A DNA stretch of 64,000 bases from an uncultured Gemmiger sp. GTDB taxonomy: Bacteria > Bacillota > Clostridia > Oscillospirales > Ruminococcaceae. Under the pieces are notes generated by a model that made no database searches, was not told the origin of the DNA, and was given only the letters and a program-made list of their open reading frames with translations. How positions within the stretch are numbered: the stretch's first letter is position 1; each line of letters opens with the position of its first letter. Made by a program: the position numbers and the translations under genes. Shown here piece after piece: positions 35,114-43,352 of this stretch. Location: the NCBI GenBank assembly GCA_944388215.1, contig CALXHT010000001.1, positions 62,001 to 126,000 on the forward strand. Reading direction: 5' to 3'.

Positions 35114-35979
35114 ACGCTGCATTTCAGTCCCTCTGCGCCCGGTTGCAGGCCGCCGGCGTGCCCGACGCCCGGTTCGACGCGGCCCAGCTCTACCGCTTTG
35201 TCACCCGGCGGGACCCCCGCCTGGACGACGGCCCCACCGAGGCCGAGGCCGCCCGCCTGGACGTGCTGGCGGCCCGCCGCGCCGCGCGGGAGCCGCTGCA
35301 GTATCTTTTGGGTGAGTGGGATTTTCTGGATTTTACCCTCAAGGTGGGCCCGGGGGTACTCTGTCCCCGGGCGGACAGCGAGATCGTCTGCGAGACCGCC
35401 ATCGAGCTGCTGCGGGGCATACCCGACCCGGTGGTGCTGGACCTCTGTGCCGGCACCGGCTGTCTGGGACTGGGGGTGGCCCGGGCCTACCCCGAAGCAC
35501 GGGTCACCTGCGTGGAAAAAAGCGGCGAGGCCTGGCGGTATCTGCAGGCCAATACCCAGGGCACCACGGTGGGGACTGTGCAGGCGGATGTCTTTGCCTG
35601 GTATAAGACGCTGCAGCCCGGTTCTGTGGATCTGATCGTCTCCAACCCGCCCTACCTGACGGCCGCCGAGATGCACGCCCTGATGCCGGAGACCGCCCAC
35701 GAGCCTGCCATGGCGCTGGACGGCGGCACCGACGGGCTGGACTTTTACCGGCTGCTCTGTGCCCGGTACGGCACGGCGCTGCGCCCGGGAGGCTGGCTGG
35801 TGCTGGAGATCGGCTGTGCCCAGGCGGCGCAGGTGCTGGCCCTGGGAGAGCAGTACGGCTGGCAGAACGGCCGCTGCCGCAAGGACTACGGCGGCAACGA
35901 CCGGGTGGTGGTTTTGCAGAAACCCGAAAAAAAACGGGGAAAAGTCCCCAAAATCGGACTGCTAATGTACAACATATAG
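35110..35979 (+). CDS. prmC: Release factor glutamine methyltransferase
   Basis: A 289-residue SAM-dependent methyltransferase that methylates the GGQ glutamine of release factors. An N-terminal helical domain (DARFDAAQLYRF, ARREPLQYLLGEWDF with close variants) precedes the Rossmann fold: VLDLCAGTGCLGLGVA, then catalytic NPPY (179-182). The GTG start overlaps the DUF1385 stop. A prfA gene is not in the window. The last residues overlap a small GGGGA-TCCCC hairpin. Confidence 0.94.
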   Translation: MNAAFQSLCARLQAAGVPDARFDAAQLYRFVTRRDPRLDDGPTEAEAARLDVLAARRAAREPLQYLLGEWDFLDFTLKVGPGVLCPRADSEIVCETAIELLRGIPDPVVLDLCAGTGCLGLGVARAYPEARVTCVEKSGEAWRYLQANTQGTTVGTVQADVFAWYKTLQPGSVDLIVSNPPYLTAAEMHALMPETAHEPAMALDGGTDGLDFYRLLCARYGTALRPGGWLVLEIGCAQAAQVLALGEQYGWQNGRCRKDYGGNDRVVVLQKPEKKRGKVPKIGLLMYNI

Positions 35980-36008
35980 TTGTAATTTTGGCCCGAATCG
36001 TATATAAT
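35980..36008 (+). promoter_or_regulatory. recA promoter
   Basis: TTGTAA (35980-35985), a 17-bp spacer and TATAAT (36003-36008). I see no clear LexA box of the GAAC-N4-GTTC type within this gap. Confidence 0.7.
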
Positions 36009-36061
36009 AGAGGCAAACGCGAAAGATAACAGCGATTGCAACAGATAAAGGAGACAGCAAG

Positions 36062-37240
36062 ATGGCAGCGAAGAAAGATACAACTCCCAAGAGCGCCGGT
36101 CCGGCCGCAGACAAGAAGGCCGCGCTGGAGACGGCCCTGGCCCAGATCGAGAAACAGTTCGGCAAGGGCGCCGTCATGAAGCTGGGCGCCAATGTGACGA
36201 TGCAGGTGGACGCGATCCCCACCGGCAGCCTGGGCCTGGACCTGGCGCTGGGCATCGGCGGTCTGCCCCGCGGCCGTATCATCGAGATCTACGGACCGGA
36301 ATCCTCCGGTAAGACGACGCTGGCCCTCCACGCGCTGGCCGAAGCCCAGAAGATGGGCGGCGAAGTGGCCTTCATCGACGTGGAACACGCCCTGGACCCG
36401 GCCTATGCCGCGGCCCTGGGGGTGGACATCGACAGTCTGCTGGTGAGCCAGCCCGACACCGGTGAGCAGGCCATGGAGATCTGCGAGGCGCTGGTGCGCT
36501 CCGGCGCCATCGACGCGGTGGTCGTGGACTCGGTGGCCGCCATGGTGCCCCGTGCCGAGATCGAGGGCGAGATGGGCGACAGCCACGTGGGTCTGCAGGC
36601 CCGTCTGATGAGTCAGGCCCTGCGCAAGCTCACCGGCGTCATCGGCAAGACCAACACGGTCTGCATCTTCATCAACCAGCTGCGCGAGAAGGTGGGCGTG
36701 GTCTACGGCAACCCCGAAGTGACCACCGGCGGCCGCGCGCTGAAATACTATTCCAGCGTGCGCATCGACGTGCGCCGCATCGAGGGCCTGAAGGATTCCA
36801 CCGGTGCCTTCATCGGCAACCGTACCCGGGCCAAGATCGTCAAGAACAAGGTGGCGCCGCCCTTCCGTGAGGCGGAGTTTGACATCATGTTCGGCGAGGG
36901 TATCTCCAAGCTGGGCGAGATCCTGGATCTGGGCGTCAAGCTGGGCATCGTCCAGAAGAGCGGTGCCTGGTTCAACTACGGCGAGATGCGCCTGGGCCAG
37001 GGCCGGGACAACGCCAAACAGTTCCTCAAGGAACACCCCGAAGTGTCCGACGAGATCGAGAAGATTGTCCGCGCCAACGCCGACCGCCTGCTGGCCGCCG
37101 GCAAGAAGGGGGCCGTCAAGCCGCTGGACCCCAGTGAACTGGTCAAGCCGGTGACGGCTGCCGAAGCGCCCGCCGCCGCGGCCCCCGCTGCCAAGACCAC
37201 CGGCAGCGAGGTGGACCTGGACATCATGGTTGACGAATAA
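36062..37240 (+). CDS. recA: Recombinase A
   Basis: A 392-residue recombinase that forms filaments on single-stranded DNA for strand exchange and SOS induction. Walker A is GPESSGKTT (78-86), Walker [10 protein letters not shown], and the L1/L2 DNA loops ([33 protein letters not shown]) are intact. An N-terminal extension of about 20 residues ([18 protein letters not shown]) and an acidic C-terminal tail ([11 protein letters not shown]) are present. Its stop overlaps the recX start. Confidence 0.99.
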   Translation: MAAKKDTTPKSAGPAADKKAALETALAQIEKQFGKGAVMKLGANVTMQVDAIPTGSLGLDLALGIGGLPRGRIIEIYGPESSGKTTLALHALAEAQKMGGEVAFIDVEHALDPAYAAALGVDIDSLLVSQPDTGEQAMEICEALVRSGAIDAVVVDSVAAMVPRAEIEGEMGDSHVGLQARLMSQALRKLTGVIGKTNTVCIFINQLREKVGVVYGNPEVTTGGRALKYYSSVRIDVRRIEGLKDSTGAFIGNRTRAKIVKNKVAPPFREAEFDIMFGEGISKLGEILDLGVKLGIVQKSGAWFNYGEMRLGQGRDNAKQFLKEHPEVSDEIEKIVRANADRLLAAGKKGAVKPLDPSELVKPVTAAEAPAAAAPAAKTTGSEVDLDIMVDE

Positions 37241-37857
37241 TGCCCCGGCTGACCCAGATCAAGGAGACGAAAAAGGGGCGGCTGGCCCTGTTTCTGGACG
37301 GCGAGTTTGTCTTTTCCCTGGACGAGGACACCTTCGCCCGGGCCAACCTGCACGAGGGGGACGACCTGGAACCCTGGCAGGTGGAGGAGCTGCGCAAACA
37401 GAGCGATACCCGCCGCGCGCTGGACAAGGCGATGGACTATCTGTCGCTGCGGGACCATGCGTCGGGGGAACTCTACCAGAAACTCTGCCGCAAATTCGAT
37501 GAACACAGCGCCGCCTATGCGGTGGCCCGGGCCGGGGAACTGGGCCTGCTGGACGATGCAGGCTTTGCCCGGCGCCGTGCCGCCGAACTGCTGCGCAAGC
37601 GCAAATCCCGGCGGGAGATCCTGCGGGATCTGGCCGCCAAGGGCATCGACCGGGACACCGCCGCCCAGGCGGTGGAAGCACTGTACGATGCCGCACCGGA
37701 GGGCGAGGACCCCGAGCTGGCCACCGCCCGGGCGCTGGTGGAGCGGCAGTATGCCGCCAAGCTGGCGGCCGGCAAGCGGGAGCAGGTGGCGGCCGCATTG
37801 GCCCGGCGGGGCTTTTCCCATGCCGTCATCCGGGAAGTGCTTGCCCGGGACGACTGA
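37240..37857 (+). CDS. recX: RecX regulatory protein
   Basis: A 205-residue, mostly helical RecA modulator. An N-terminal strand pair (GRLALFLDGEFVFSLDEDTF) is followed by three-helix repeats including ALDKAMDYLSLRDHASGELYQKL and the C-terminal VAAALARRGFSHAVIREVL. The TAATG overlap with recA gives translational coupling. A hairpin follows. It limits RecA filament activity. Confidence 0.92.
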   Translation: MPRLTQIKETKKGRLALFLDGEFVFSLDEDTFARANLHEGDDLEPWQVEELRKQSDTRRALDKAMDYLSLRDHASGELYQKLCRKFDEHSAAYAVARAGELGLLDDAGFARRRAAELLRKRKSRREILRDLAAKGIDRDTAAQAVEALYDAAPEGEDPELATARALVERQYAAKLAAGKREQVAAALARRGFSHAVIREVLARDD

Positions 37858-37865
37858 ACCTTTCC

Positions 37866-37883
37866 GTCTGCCCACAGGCAGAC
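37866..37883 (+). terminator. Hairpin after recX
   Basis: GTCTGCC (37866-37872) pairs with GGCAGAC (37877-37883) around CACA. There is no T-run, so termination may be partial. Confidence 0.45.
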
Positions 37884-37913
37884 GCATTACATTCTACCAA
37901 TAAGGACGTACCT

Positions 37914-39254
37914 ATGAAGATTGCCATCATTTCTCTCGGCTGCCCGAAAAACCAGGTGGACGCCGACGTTTTCTGCCATGCGCTGCTCAAGGAGGGCCAC
38001 ACCACGGTGGCGGACCCCGCCGAAGCGGATGTCATCATCGTGAACACCTGCGGGTTCATCGAGTCTGCCAAGGCCGAGGCCATCGAGAACATCCTCATGG
38101 CCTGCCAGTACAAGGAGCAGAACCCCGACCTGAAGGTCATCGTGACCGGCTGCCTGGCCGAGCGGTACAAGCAGCAGATCGTGCAGGAGATTCCCGAGGT
38201 GGATGCCGTCATCGGCATCGGTTCCAACGCGGCCATCCCCGCCATTGTGGCCCGGGTCTGTGCGGCGGGAGCCGGACAGGTGGAAAGCTACGGTCCCAAG
38301 AGCGATATGCCGCTGGGCGGTGCCCGGGTGATTTCCACGCCGCGGCACTACGCCTACCTGAAGATCGCCGAGGGCTGCAACAACTGCTGCTACTACTGCG
38401 CCATCCCGCTGATCCGAGGCCCGCTGCGCAGCCGTCCCATCGAGGACTGCGTGGCCGAGGCCCGCTGGCTGGCGGGGGAGGGGGTACGGGAACTGATCCT
38501 CGTGGCCCAGGACCCCACCGCCTACGGGGAGGACTGGGGCAAGCCCGGCGCCGTCTGTGAGCTGCTGGACCGTCTGCAGCAGATCGACGGCATCCGCTGG
38601 ATCCGCATTCTCTACGCCTACCCCGAGCGCATCAGCGATGCCTTCATCGCCGCCATGGTGCGCAACACCAAGGTGGTGCCCTACCTGGATCTGCCCATCC
38701 AGCACTGCGACGACGCCGTGCTCAAGGCGATGAACCGCCGCGGCGGCCGCGCCGAGATCGAGGATGCCATCGCCCGGCTGCGCAAAGCCATTCCCGGCAT
38801 CACGCTGCGCACCACCCTCATCGCGGGCTTCCCCGGCGAGACCGAGGAGCAGTACGCCGAGCTCTGCGACTTTGTCAAGACCATGCGGTTTGACCGGCTG
38901 GGCTGCTTTGCCTACTCGGCGGAGGAGAACACGGTGGCTGCCAAAATGGACGGTCAGATCGACGAGGAGACCAAGCAGCGCCGCGCCGACCACATCATGG
39001 AACTGCAGGCGGAGGTCAGCGCCGACCGGGAGAAGGAAAAGGTGGGCCAGACGCTGGAATGCATCTGCGACGGTGTGGACGACGAGACCGGCATGTACCT
39101 GCTGCGGTCCAAGGCGGACTGCCCCGAGATCGACGGCAATGTGCTGACCCCGGCCGATACGCCGCTGGAGACCGGCGCGTTCTACAACGTGACGATCACC
39201 GACGCCGATACTTACGACCTCTACGGCTACGTGGAGGAAAAACTGGAGGACTGA
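37914..39254 (+). CDS. rimO: Ribosomal protein S12 methylthiotransferase
   Basis: A 446-residue radical-SAM enzyme that methylthiolates an Asp of ribosomal protein S12. The N-terminal UPF0004 domain has Cys residues in SLGCPKN, VNTCGFIE and VTGCLAE for the auxiliary cluster. The radical-SAM cluster is CNNCCYYC (Cys155, 159, 162). A C-terminal TRAM domain ends TYDLYGYVEEK. Context: recA-recX-rimO-pgsA, as in related clostridia. Confidence 0.95.
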   Translation: MKIAIISLGCPKNQVDADVFCHALLKEGHTTVADPAEADVIIVNTCGFIESAKAEAIENILMACQYKEQNPDLKVIVTGCLAERYKQQIVQEIPEVDAVIGIGSNAAIPAIVARVCAAGAGQVESYGPKSDMPLGGARVISTPRHYAYLKIAEGCNNCCYYCAIPLIRGPLRSRPIEDCVAEARWLAGEGVRELILVAQDPTAYGEDWGKPGAVCELLDRLQQIDGIRWIRILYAYPERISDAFIAAMVRNTKVVPYLDLPIQHCDDAVLKAMNRRGGRAEIEDAIARLRKAIPGITLRTTLIAGFPGETEEQYAELCDFVKTMRFDRLGCFAYSAEENTVAAKMDGQIDEETKQRRADHIMELQAEVSADREKEKVGQTLECICDGVDDETGMYLLRSKADCPEIDGNVLTPADTPLETGAFYNVTITDADTYDLYGYVEEKLED

Positions 39255-39257
39255 GCC

Positions 39258-39833
39258 ATGAATCTGCCCAATAAACTGACGATGCTGCGCGTCATTCTGG
39301 TGCCTGTCTTTATGGTGTTCGCGGCGTTCAGCCGTTACGGCACCGCCGAGTACAACCAGGTCTTCATGCTGGTGGCGGGCATCGTCTTTGCGGTGGCCAG
39401 CATCACCGACTTCCTGGATGGATACATTGCCCGCAAGTACCACCTGGTCACCGACTTCGGCAAGTTCATGGACCCCCTGGCCGACAAGTGCCTGACCACC
39501 GCCGCCTTCATCTATATGGTGGCCGACGGCATCTGCTCGCCGGTGGTGCTGGCGGTCATTCTGTTCCGGGAATTTGCGGTGGCCGGCGTGCGGATGATCG
39601 CCGCTGAGTCGGGCACCGTCATTGCCGCCAATATGTGGGGCAAGGTCAAGACGGTGCTCCAGATGCTCACCATCCTGTTCTACTACTTTGCCGCAGCGCT
39701 GGGCGGCCCCACCGACATCCTGGGCGTGGGCCTCATCACCCAGGTGCTCTGCTGGCTGGTGGCTGCCGCCACGGTGCTGTCCGGCGGCATCTATCTGTGG
39801 CAGAACCGCAGCTGCTTCATGCAGGCTAAATAA
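39258..39833 (+). CDS. pgsA: CDP-diacylglycerol-glycerol-3-phosphate 3-phosphatidyltransferase
   Basis: A 191-residue membrane enzyme of phosphatidylglycerol synthesis. The CDP-alcohol phosphotransferase signature is complete: DG-x2-AR-x8-G-x3-D-x3-D, from Asp54 (DGYIAR) to Asp76 (GKFMDPLADK). Four to five helices surround it. It starts 3 bases after the rimO stop. The rimO-pgsA pairing is common in Firmicutes. Confidence 0.96.
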   Translation: MNLPNKLTMLRVILVPVFMVFAAFSRYGTAEYNQVFMLVAGIVFAVASITDFLDGYIARKYHLVTDFGKFMDPLADKCLTTAAFIYMVADGICSPVVLAVILFREFAVAGVRMIAAESGTVIAANMWGKVKTVLQMLTILFYYFAAALGGPTDILGVGLITQVLCWLVAAATVLSGGIYLWQNRSCFMQAK

Positions 39834-39851
39834 CAACGGGGGACTACTGCT

Positions 39852-41798
39852 TTGCCAAAATTTTCGCCCCGCGCAAAAGTACAGCAGTATTTTGCCAGAA
39901 TGACCCGCCCCGAGCGGGCCGTTCTGGCTTTGCTGTGTCTTTTTGCCGTTAAATTCCTCTTCAGCACGGCGGCTCACTTCCTGCCGGTGCTGCAGGCCGT
40001 GGACGCCCTGGGCAGCGGCCGGCACCCGGTGGATGTGTGGCTGCTGCTGCTCTGCTGCACGGCGGTGCTGGGCACCTTCTGCCTTTACCGCCGCGCGCTG
40101 CGCGCCGCGGGCACCCGCCTGACCCGGTTTGATGGGGTCCTGCTGGCGGTCTGCTGTCTGCTCAGCGCCGCCTTCTATCTCCGCGCCATGGTGGGCCGCC
40201 AGAGCCTCTATCTCTGGGACAATGCCACCTACTACAATCTGCAGGTCCGGCTGGAATCCAACTTCGCGGACGGCGTCTTCATGGGGGTGGGCTCCACCAT
40301 CTACAAGACCTGGTTCAACGACTACGCCCCCTTCGTCATCAACATCCTGCTGGAACCCTTCTTCATGTTCACGGCCCGCACCGCCAACACCTTCGCCATC
40401 CTCTGCGCGCTGCTGATTCCCTCCCTTGTCTATTTCAGCGCCCTGGTGTTCCTGCTGGTGCTGCGCCGTCAGCTGGCACCCCGGGCACCCCGGCTCTTCA
40501 CGGTGCTGGGCATGGCCTTTGTACTGCTCATGCCGCTGGTGCATGTGGCGCTCTACCGCGGTATGCCCGACCTGCTGGGCGTGGCTTTCGCCTTTATGCT
40601 CATGGCGCTGCTCACCGGCTACGATTTCGACCATCCTGCCCCCGCCCGGCTGGTGAGCCTGACCACCTTCACGGGTCTTCTGATCCTGACCCGCCGCAGC
40701 TATATGTTCACGGTGGTGACCATCTTCCTGTTTTACGGCGTCCGGGCACTGGCATTGGCGCTGCGCGGAAGGAACAGGGGAGCGCTGGTGCGGTTTGTAC
40801 AGTTCGCGGTGGTGTCGGTGCTCTGCGTCGGGCTGCCGCTGGCCCCCATGTTCTGGCGCATCGTCCGGGCGGATTACAGCGACCGCTATGCCACCTACCA
40901 GACCGGCGGCTTCCTGTCGGAACTGACCAACCAGCGGGTCTACCTGGGGTATTTCCTGTTGGCCGTGCTGCTGATCGGTGTTCTGTACGGATTGTATAAA
41001 AGGAATACAAGATTCCTGTCTGTACTCTCTCTGGCCGGCGCGGTCCTCACGGTGGCGCTGGTCACCCGGGTGCAGAATATGGACGACCACCAGTCGCTGG
41101 CGGTGGCACCCTTCTATCTGCTGGGCTTTTTCCTCTGCGCACTGGCGGTGGCCGATCTGCGGCCCCGGCTGCTGCGGGCGGTGCCCGCGGCGGCGCTGGG
41201 CGGCATGTGTGTGCTGAACTTCGGCGCCTGCAGCCAGCTGCTGCCGCCGCTGTGGTTCCCCACTGAAGTGTACAGCGGCCTCTACTTCTATGTGGACAAC
41301 GTCCGGGAGGACATGGCCGGCATCGACGCGGTCAACGACTGGCTGCGGCAGAATTGCAGCGGGGAAAACTCCGCCTATATGATCTGCCACGGCGTGGTGT
41401 ACAGTGCCGATGTCTTCCGGGCGGCGGCCCTGCCCGACGAGAGCATCCGCACGATTCTGGCCTACGGGGCGGTGAACCCCGGCAACGACGCCTTCCCCAG
41501 GGAGCTCTTCACGTCCCATGCGGTGCTGACCTGCACCCCCTTTGATCCCAGCAACCATACCGAGAAGATCAACAATGCCTTCCTGGAAAACCAGGAGAAG
41601 TATCACCCCTTTGAGGTGGCCGCCACCTTCGATATGGGTAACGGCTACACCATCACGGCCTATGTCCGGGTGAAGGCGCCCACGGTGGAGGAGCTGGACA
41701 CCTACCGCCGCTGGCTGGCCGAGGAAGATGCCCAGTTCCCCTACAATTTCAGCGCCGTGTGGGACCAGCTGGAAGCGGAGTTCGCAAATAACGGCTGA
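39852..41798 (+). CDS. Polytopic membrane protein, probable GT-C glycosyltransferase
   Basis: A 648-residue protein with at least ten hydrophobic helices. The first large loop carries WDNATYYNLQVRLESNFADG, an Asp-containing loop like the catalytic site of GT39-type enzymes, and a soluble C-terminal domain follows (about 480-648). It probably transfers a lipid-linked sugar to an acceptor outside the membrane. TTG 39852 follows GGGGGA. It sits 18 bases after pgsA and may be read through with it. Family assignment is inference. Confidence 0.65.
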   Translation: MPKFSPRAKVQQYFARMTRPERAVLALLCLFAVKFLFSTAAHFLPVLQAVDALGSGRHPVDVWLLLLCCTAVLGTFCLYRRALRAAGTRLTRFDGVLLAVCCLLSAAFYLRAMVGRQSLYLWDNATYYNLQVRLESNFADGVFMGVGSTIYKTWFNDYAPFVINILLEPFFMFTARTANTFAILCALLIPSLVYFSALVFLLVLRRQLAPRAPRLFTVLGMAFVLLMPLVHVALYRGMPDLLGVAFAFMLMALLTGYDFDHPAPARLVSLTTFTGLLILTRRSYMFTVVTIFLFYGVRALALALRGRNRGALVRFVQFAVVSVLCVGLPLAPMFWRIVRADYSDRYATYQTGGFLSELTNQRVYLGYFLLAVLLIGVLYGLYKRNTRFLSVLSLAGAVLTVALVTRVQNMDDHQSLAVAPFYLLGFFLCALAVADLRPRLLRAVPAAALGGMCVLNFGACSQLLPPLWFPTEVYSGLYFYVDNVREDMAGIDAVNDWLRQNCSGENSAYMICHGVVYSADVFRAAALPDESIRTILAYGAVNPGNDAFPRELFTSHAVLTCTPFDPSNHTEKINNAFLENQEKYHPFEVAATFDMGNGYTITAYVRVKAPTVEELDTYRRWLAEEDAQFPYNFSAVWDQLEAEFANNG

Positions 41799-41802
41799 AG
41801 GC

Positions 41803-41831
41803 TTGCAACCGCGCCCCGCGGCGGCTATAAT
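41803..41831 (+). promoter_or_regulatory. cysS promoter
   Basis: TTGCAA (41803-41808), a 17-bp spacer and TATAAT (41826-41831). Confidence 0.8.
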
Positions 41832-41875
41832 AGAAACCATCGGAGACCATCGAATTGGGAAAGGATTGTGTCACC

Positions 41876-43270
41876 ATGCAGATTTTCAACACCATGACCC
41901 GCCAGAAGGAGGAATTCGTCCCGCAGAAGCCGGGCGAGTACCGCATCTATGTCTGCGGCCCCACGGTCTACAACTACATCCACATCGGCAATGCACGGCC
42001 GATGATCGTGTTTGACACGCTGCGCCGCTACCTGGAATACTGCGGCAACAAGGTCTACTACGTTTCCAACATCACCGATATTGACGACAAGCTGATCCAG
42101 AAAGGCCAGCAGGAGGGCATCTCCATGCAGGAGGTGGCCCGCAAGTTCGAGGCCGAATACATCAAGGATTCCCAGGGCCTCAACGTGGAGGAGCCTACCG
42201 TGCGTCCCCGGGCCACCGAGCACATCGGGGAGATCATCAAGATCGTCAAGGACCTGGTGGATTCCGGCCACGCCTATGTGGCCCGCAACGGTGACGTGTA
42301 TTTCCGGGTCAAGTCTGACCCCGGCTACGGCAAGCTGAGCCACCTGAACCTGGACGATCTGGAGAGCGGTAACCGCACGCTGCGCAGCCAGATGGACGAT
42401 GACCTGAAGGAAGATCCCGCGGACTTTGCCGTCTGGAAGGCAGCCAAGCCCGGCGAACCCTACTGGGACAGCCCCTGGGGCCACGGCCGTCCGGGCTGGC
42501 ACATCGAGTGCAGCGCCATGGCCCGCAAGCACCTGGGCAAGACCATCGACCTGCACGCCGGTGGACAGGATCTGATCTTCCCCCATCATGAGAACGAGAT
42601 TGCCCAGAGTGAGTGCGCCAACGGCTGCACCTTCAGCCGGTACTGGATGCACAACGGCTTCCTGAACATCAACAACGAGAAGATGTCCAAGAGCGCGGGC
42701 AACTTCTTCACGGTGCGGGAAATCGCCGAAAAATACGGCTATGAGCCCATCCGCTACTTCATGCTGACGGCGGGGTACCGCATGCCGCTGAACTACACGG
42801 TGGAGCTGATCGAGAGCTGCAAGAACAGCCTGGAACGGCTGTACACCTGCCGGGACAACCTGGACTTTGCCATTGAGCACGCCCATGGCACCGACACGGC
42901 GTTGGCCGCCAAGTGCGATGAGGCGCGCAGCAAGTTCAAGGCCGCCATGGACGATGATCTGAACACCCCCGACGCGCTGGCCGCGGTGTTTGATTTCGTC
43001 AAGGAGATCAACACTCTGTCCGACGGCTCGGACAAGGCCACGCTGGAACTGGCGGCCAAGACCTTTGACGAGCTGACCGGCGTGCTGGGTCTGCTCTACA
43101 ACCGCAAGAAAGACGAAGTCCCGGCGGAGGTGACCGCCCTGGTGGAGGAGCGCGCCGCCGCCAAGAAGGCCAAGGACTGGGCCAAGGCCGATGCCATCCG
43201 CGCCCAGCTCACCGAGATGGGCTGGAGCGTCACCGACACCGCCCAGGGCCCCAAGATCGCAAAACTGTAA
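41876..43270 (+). CDS. cysS: Cysteinyl-tRNA synthetase
   Basis: A 464-residue class-I aminoacyl-tRNA synthetase. Zinc ligand Cys27 (VCGPTVYNY), the HIGH-type motif HIGN (36-39), zinc-site Cys and His in WHIECSAMA and [10 protein letters not shown], and KMSKS (269-273) are all present. The C-terminal anticodon-binding helices follow. ATG 41876 is preceded by AAGGA; an upstream TTG would add seven unconserved residues. It has its own promoter. Confidence 0.97.
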   Translation: MQIFNTMTRQKEEFVPQKPGEYRIYVCGPTVYNYIHIGNARPMIVFDTLRRYLEYCGNKVYYVSNITDIDDKLIQKGQQEGISMQEVARKFEAEYIKDSQGLNVEEPTVRPRATEHIGEIIKIVKDLVDSGHAYVARNGDVYFRVKSDPGYGKLSHLNLDDLESGNRTLRSQMDDDLKEDPADFAVWKAAKPGEPYWDSPWGHGRPGWHIECSAMARKHLGKTIDLHAGGQDLIFPHHENEIAQSECANGCTFSRYWMHNGFLNINNEKMSKSAGNFFTVREIAEKYGYEPIRYFMLTAGYRMPLNYTVELIESCKNSLERLYTCRDNLDFAIEHAHGTDTALAAKCDEARSKFKAAMDDDLNTPDALAAVFDFVKEINTLSDGSDKATLELAAKTFDELTGVLGLLYNRKKDEVPAEVTALVEERAAAKKAKDWAKADAIRAQLTEMGWSVTDTAQGPKIAKL

Positions 43271-43280
43271 ACCGGAAACG

Positions 43281-43346
43281 CAGGGGCATGCCTGCGTGCC
43301 CGCCTGTGACCAAACCGGCGGACGCGCGCGGGCAGGCCCCTTTTTT
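43281..43346 (+). terminator. Long GC-rich hairpin after cysS
   Basis: GGGGC and GCCTGCGTGCCCGC on the left pair with GCGGGCAGGCCCC on the right around a looped centre, ending in TTTTTT (43341-43346), only six bases before the next ATG. It may therefore also limit expression of the next gene. Confidence 0.7.
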
Positions 43347-43352
43347 GAGAGT

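Noticed and set aside
35930..35955. GGGGA-AAAG-TCCCC hairpin as the prmC terminator
   Set aside because: It lies inside the prmC coding end, the stem is only five pairs and no T-run follows.
37887..41840. A 1317-codon open frame on the minus strand, and similar long antisense frames at 629-3208, 43230-46328 and 56355-59120
   Set aside because: They lie opposite rimO, pgsA, fruA and other clear genes. Their composition (repetitive Gly, His, Gln, Arg) is what GC-rich third positions give when read backwards, and no domain is recognisable.
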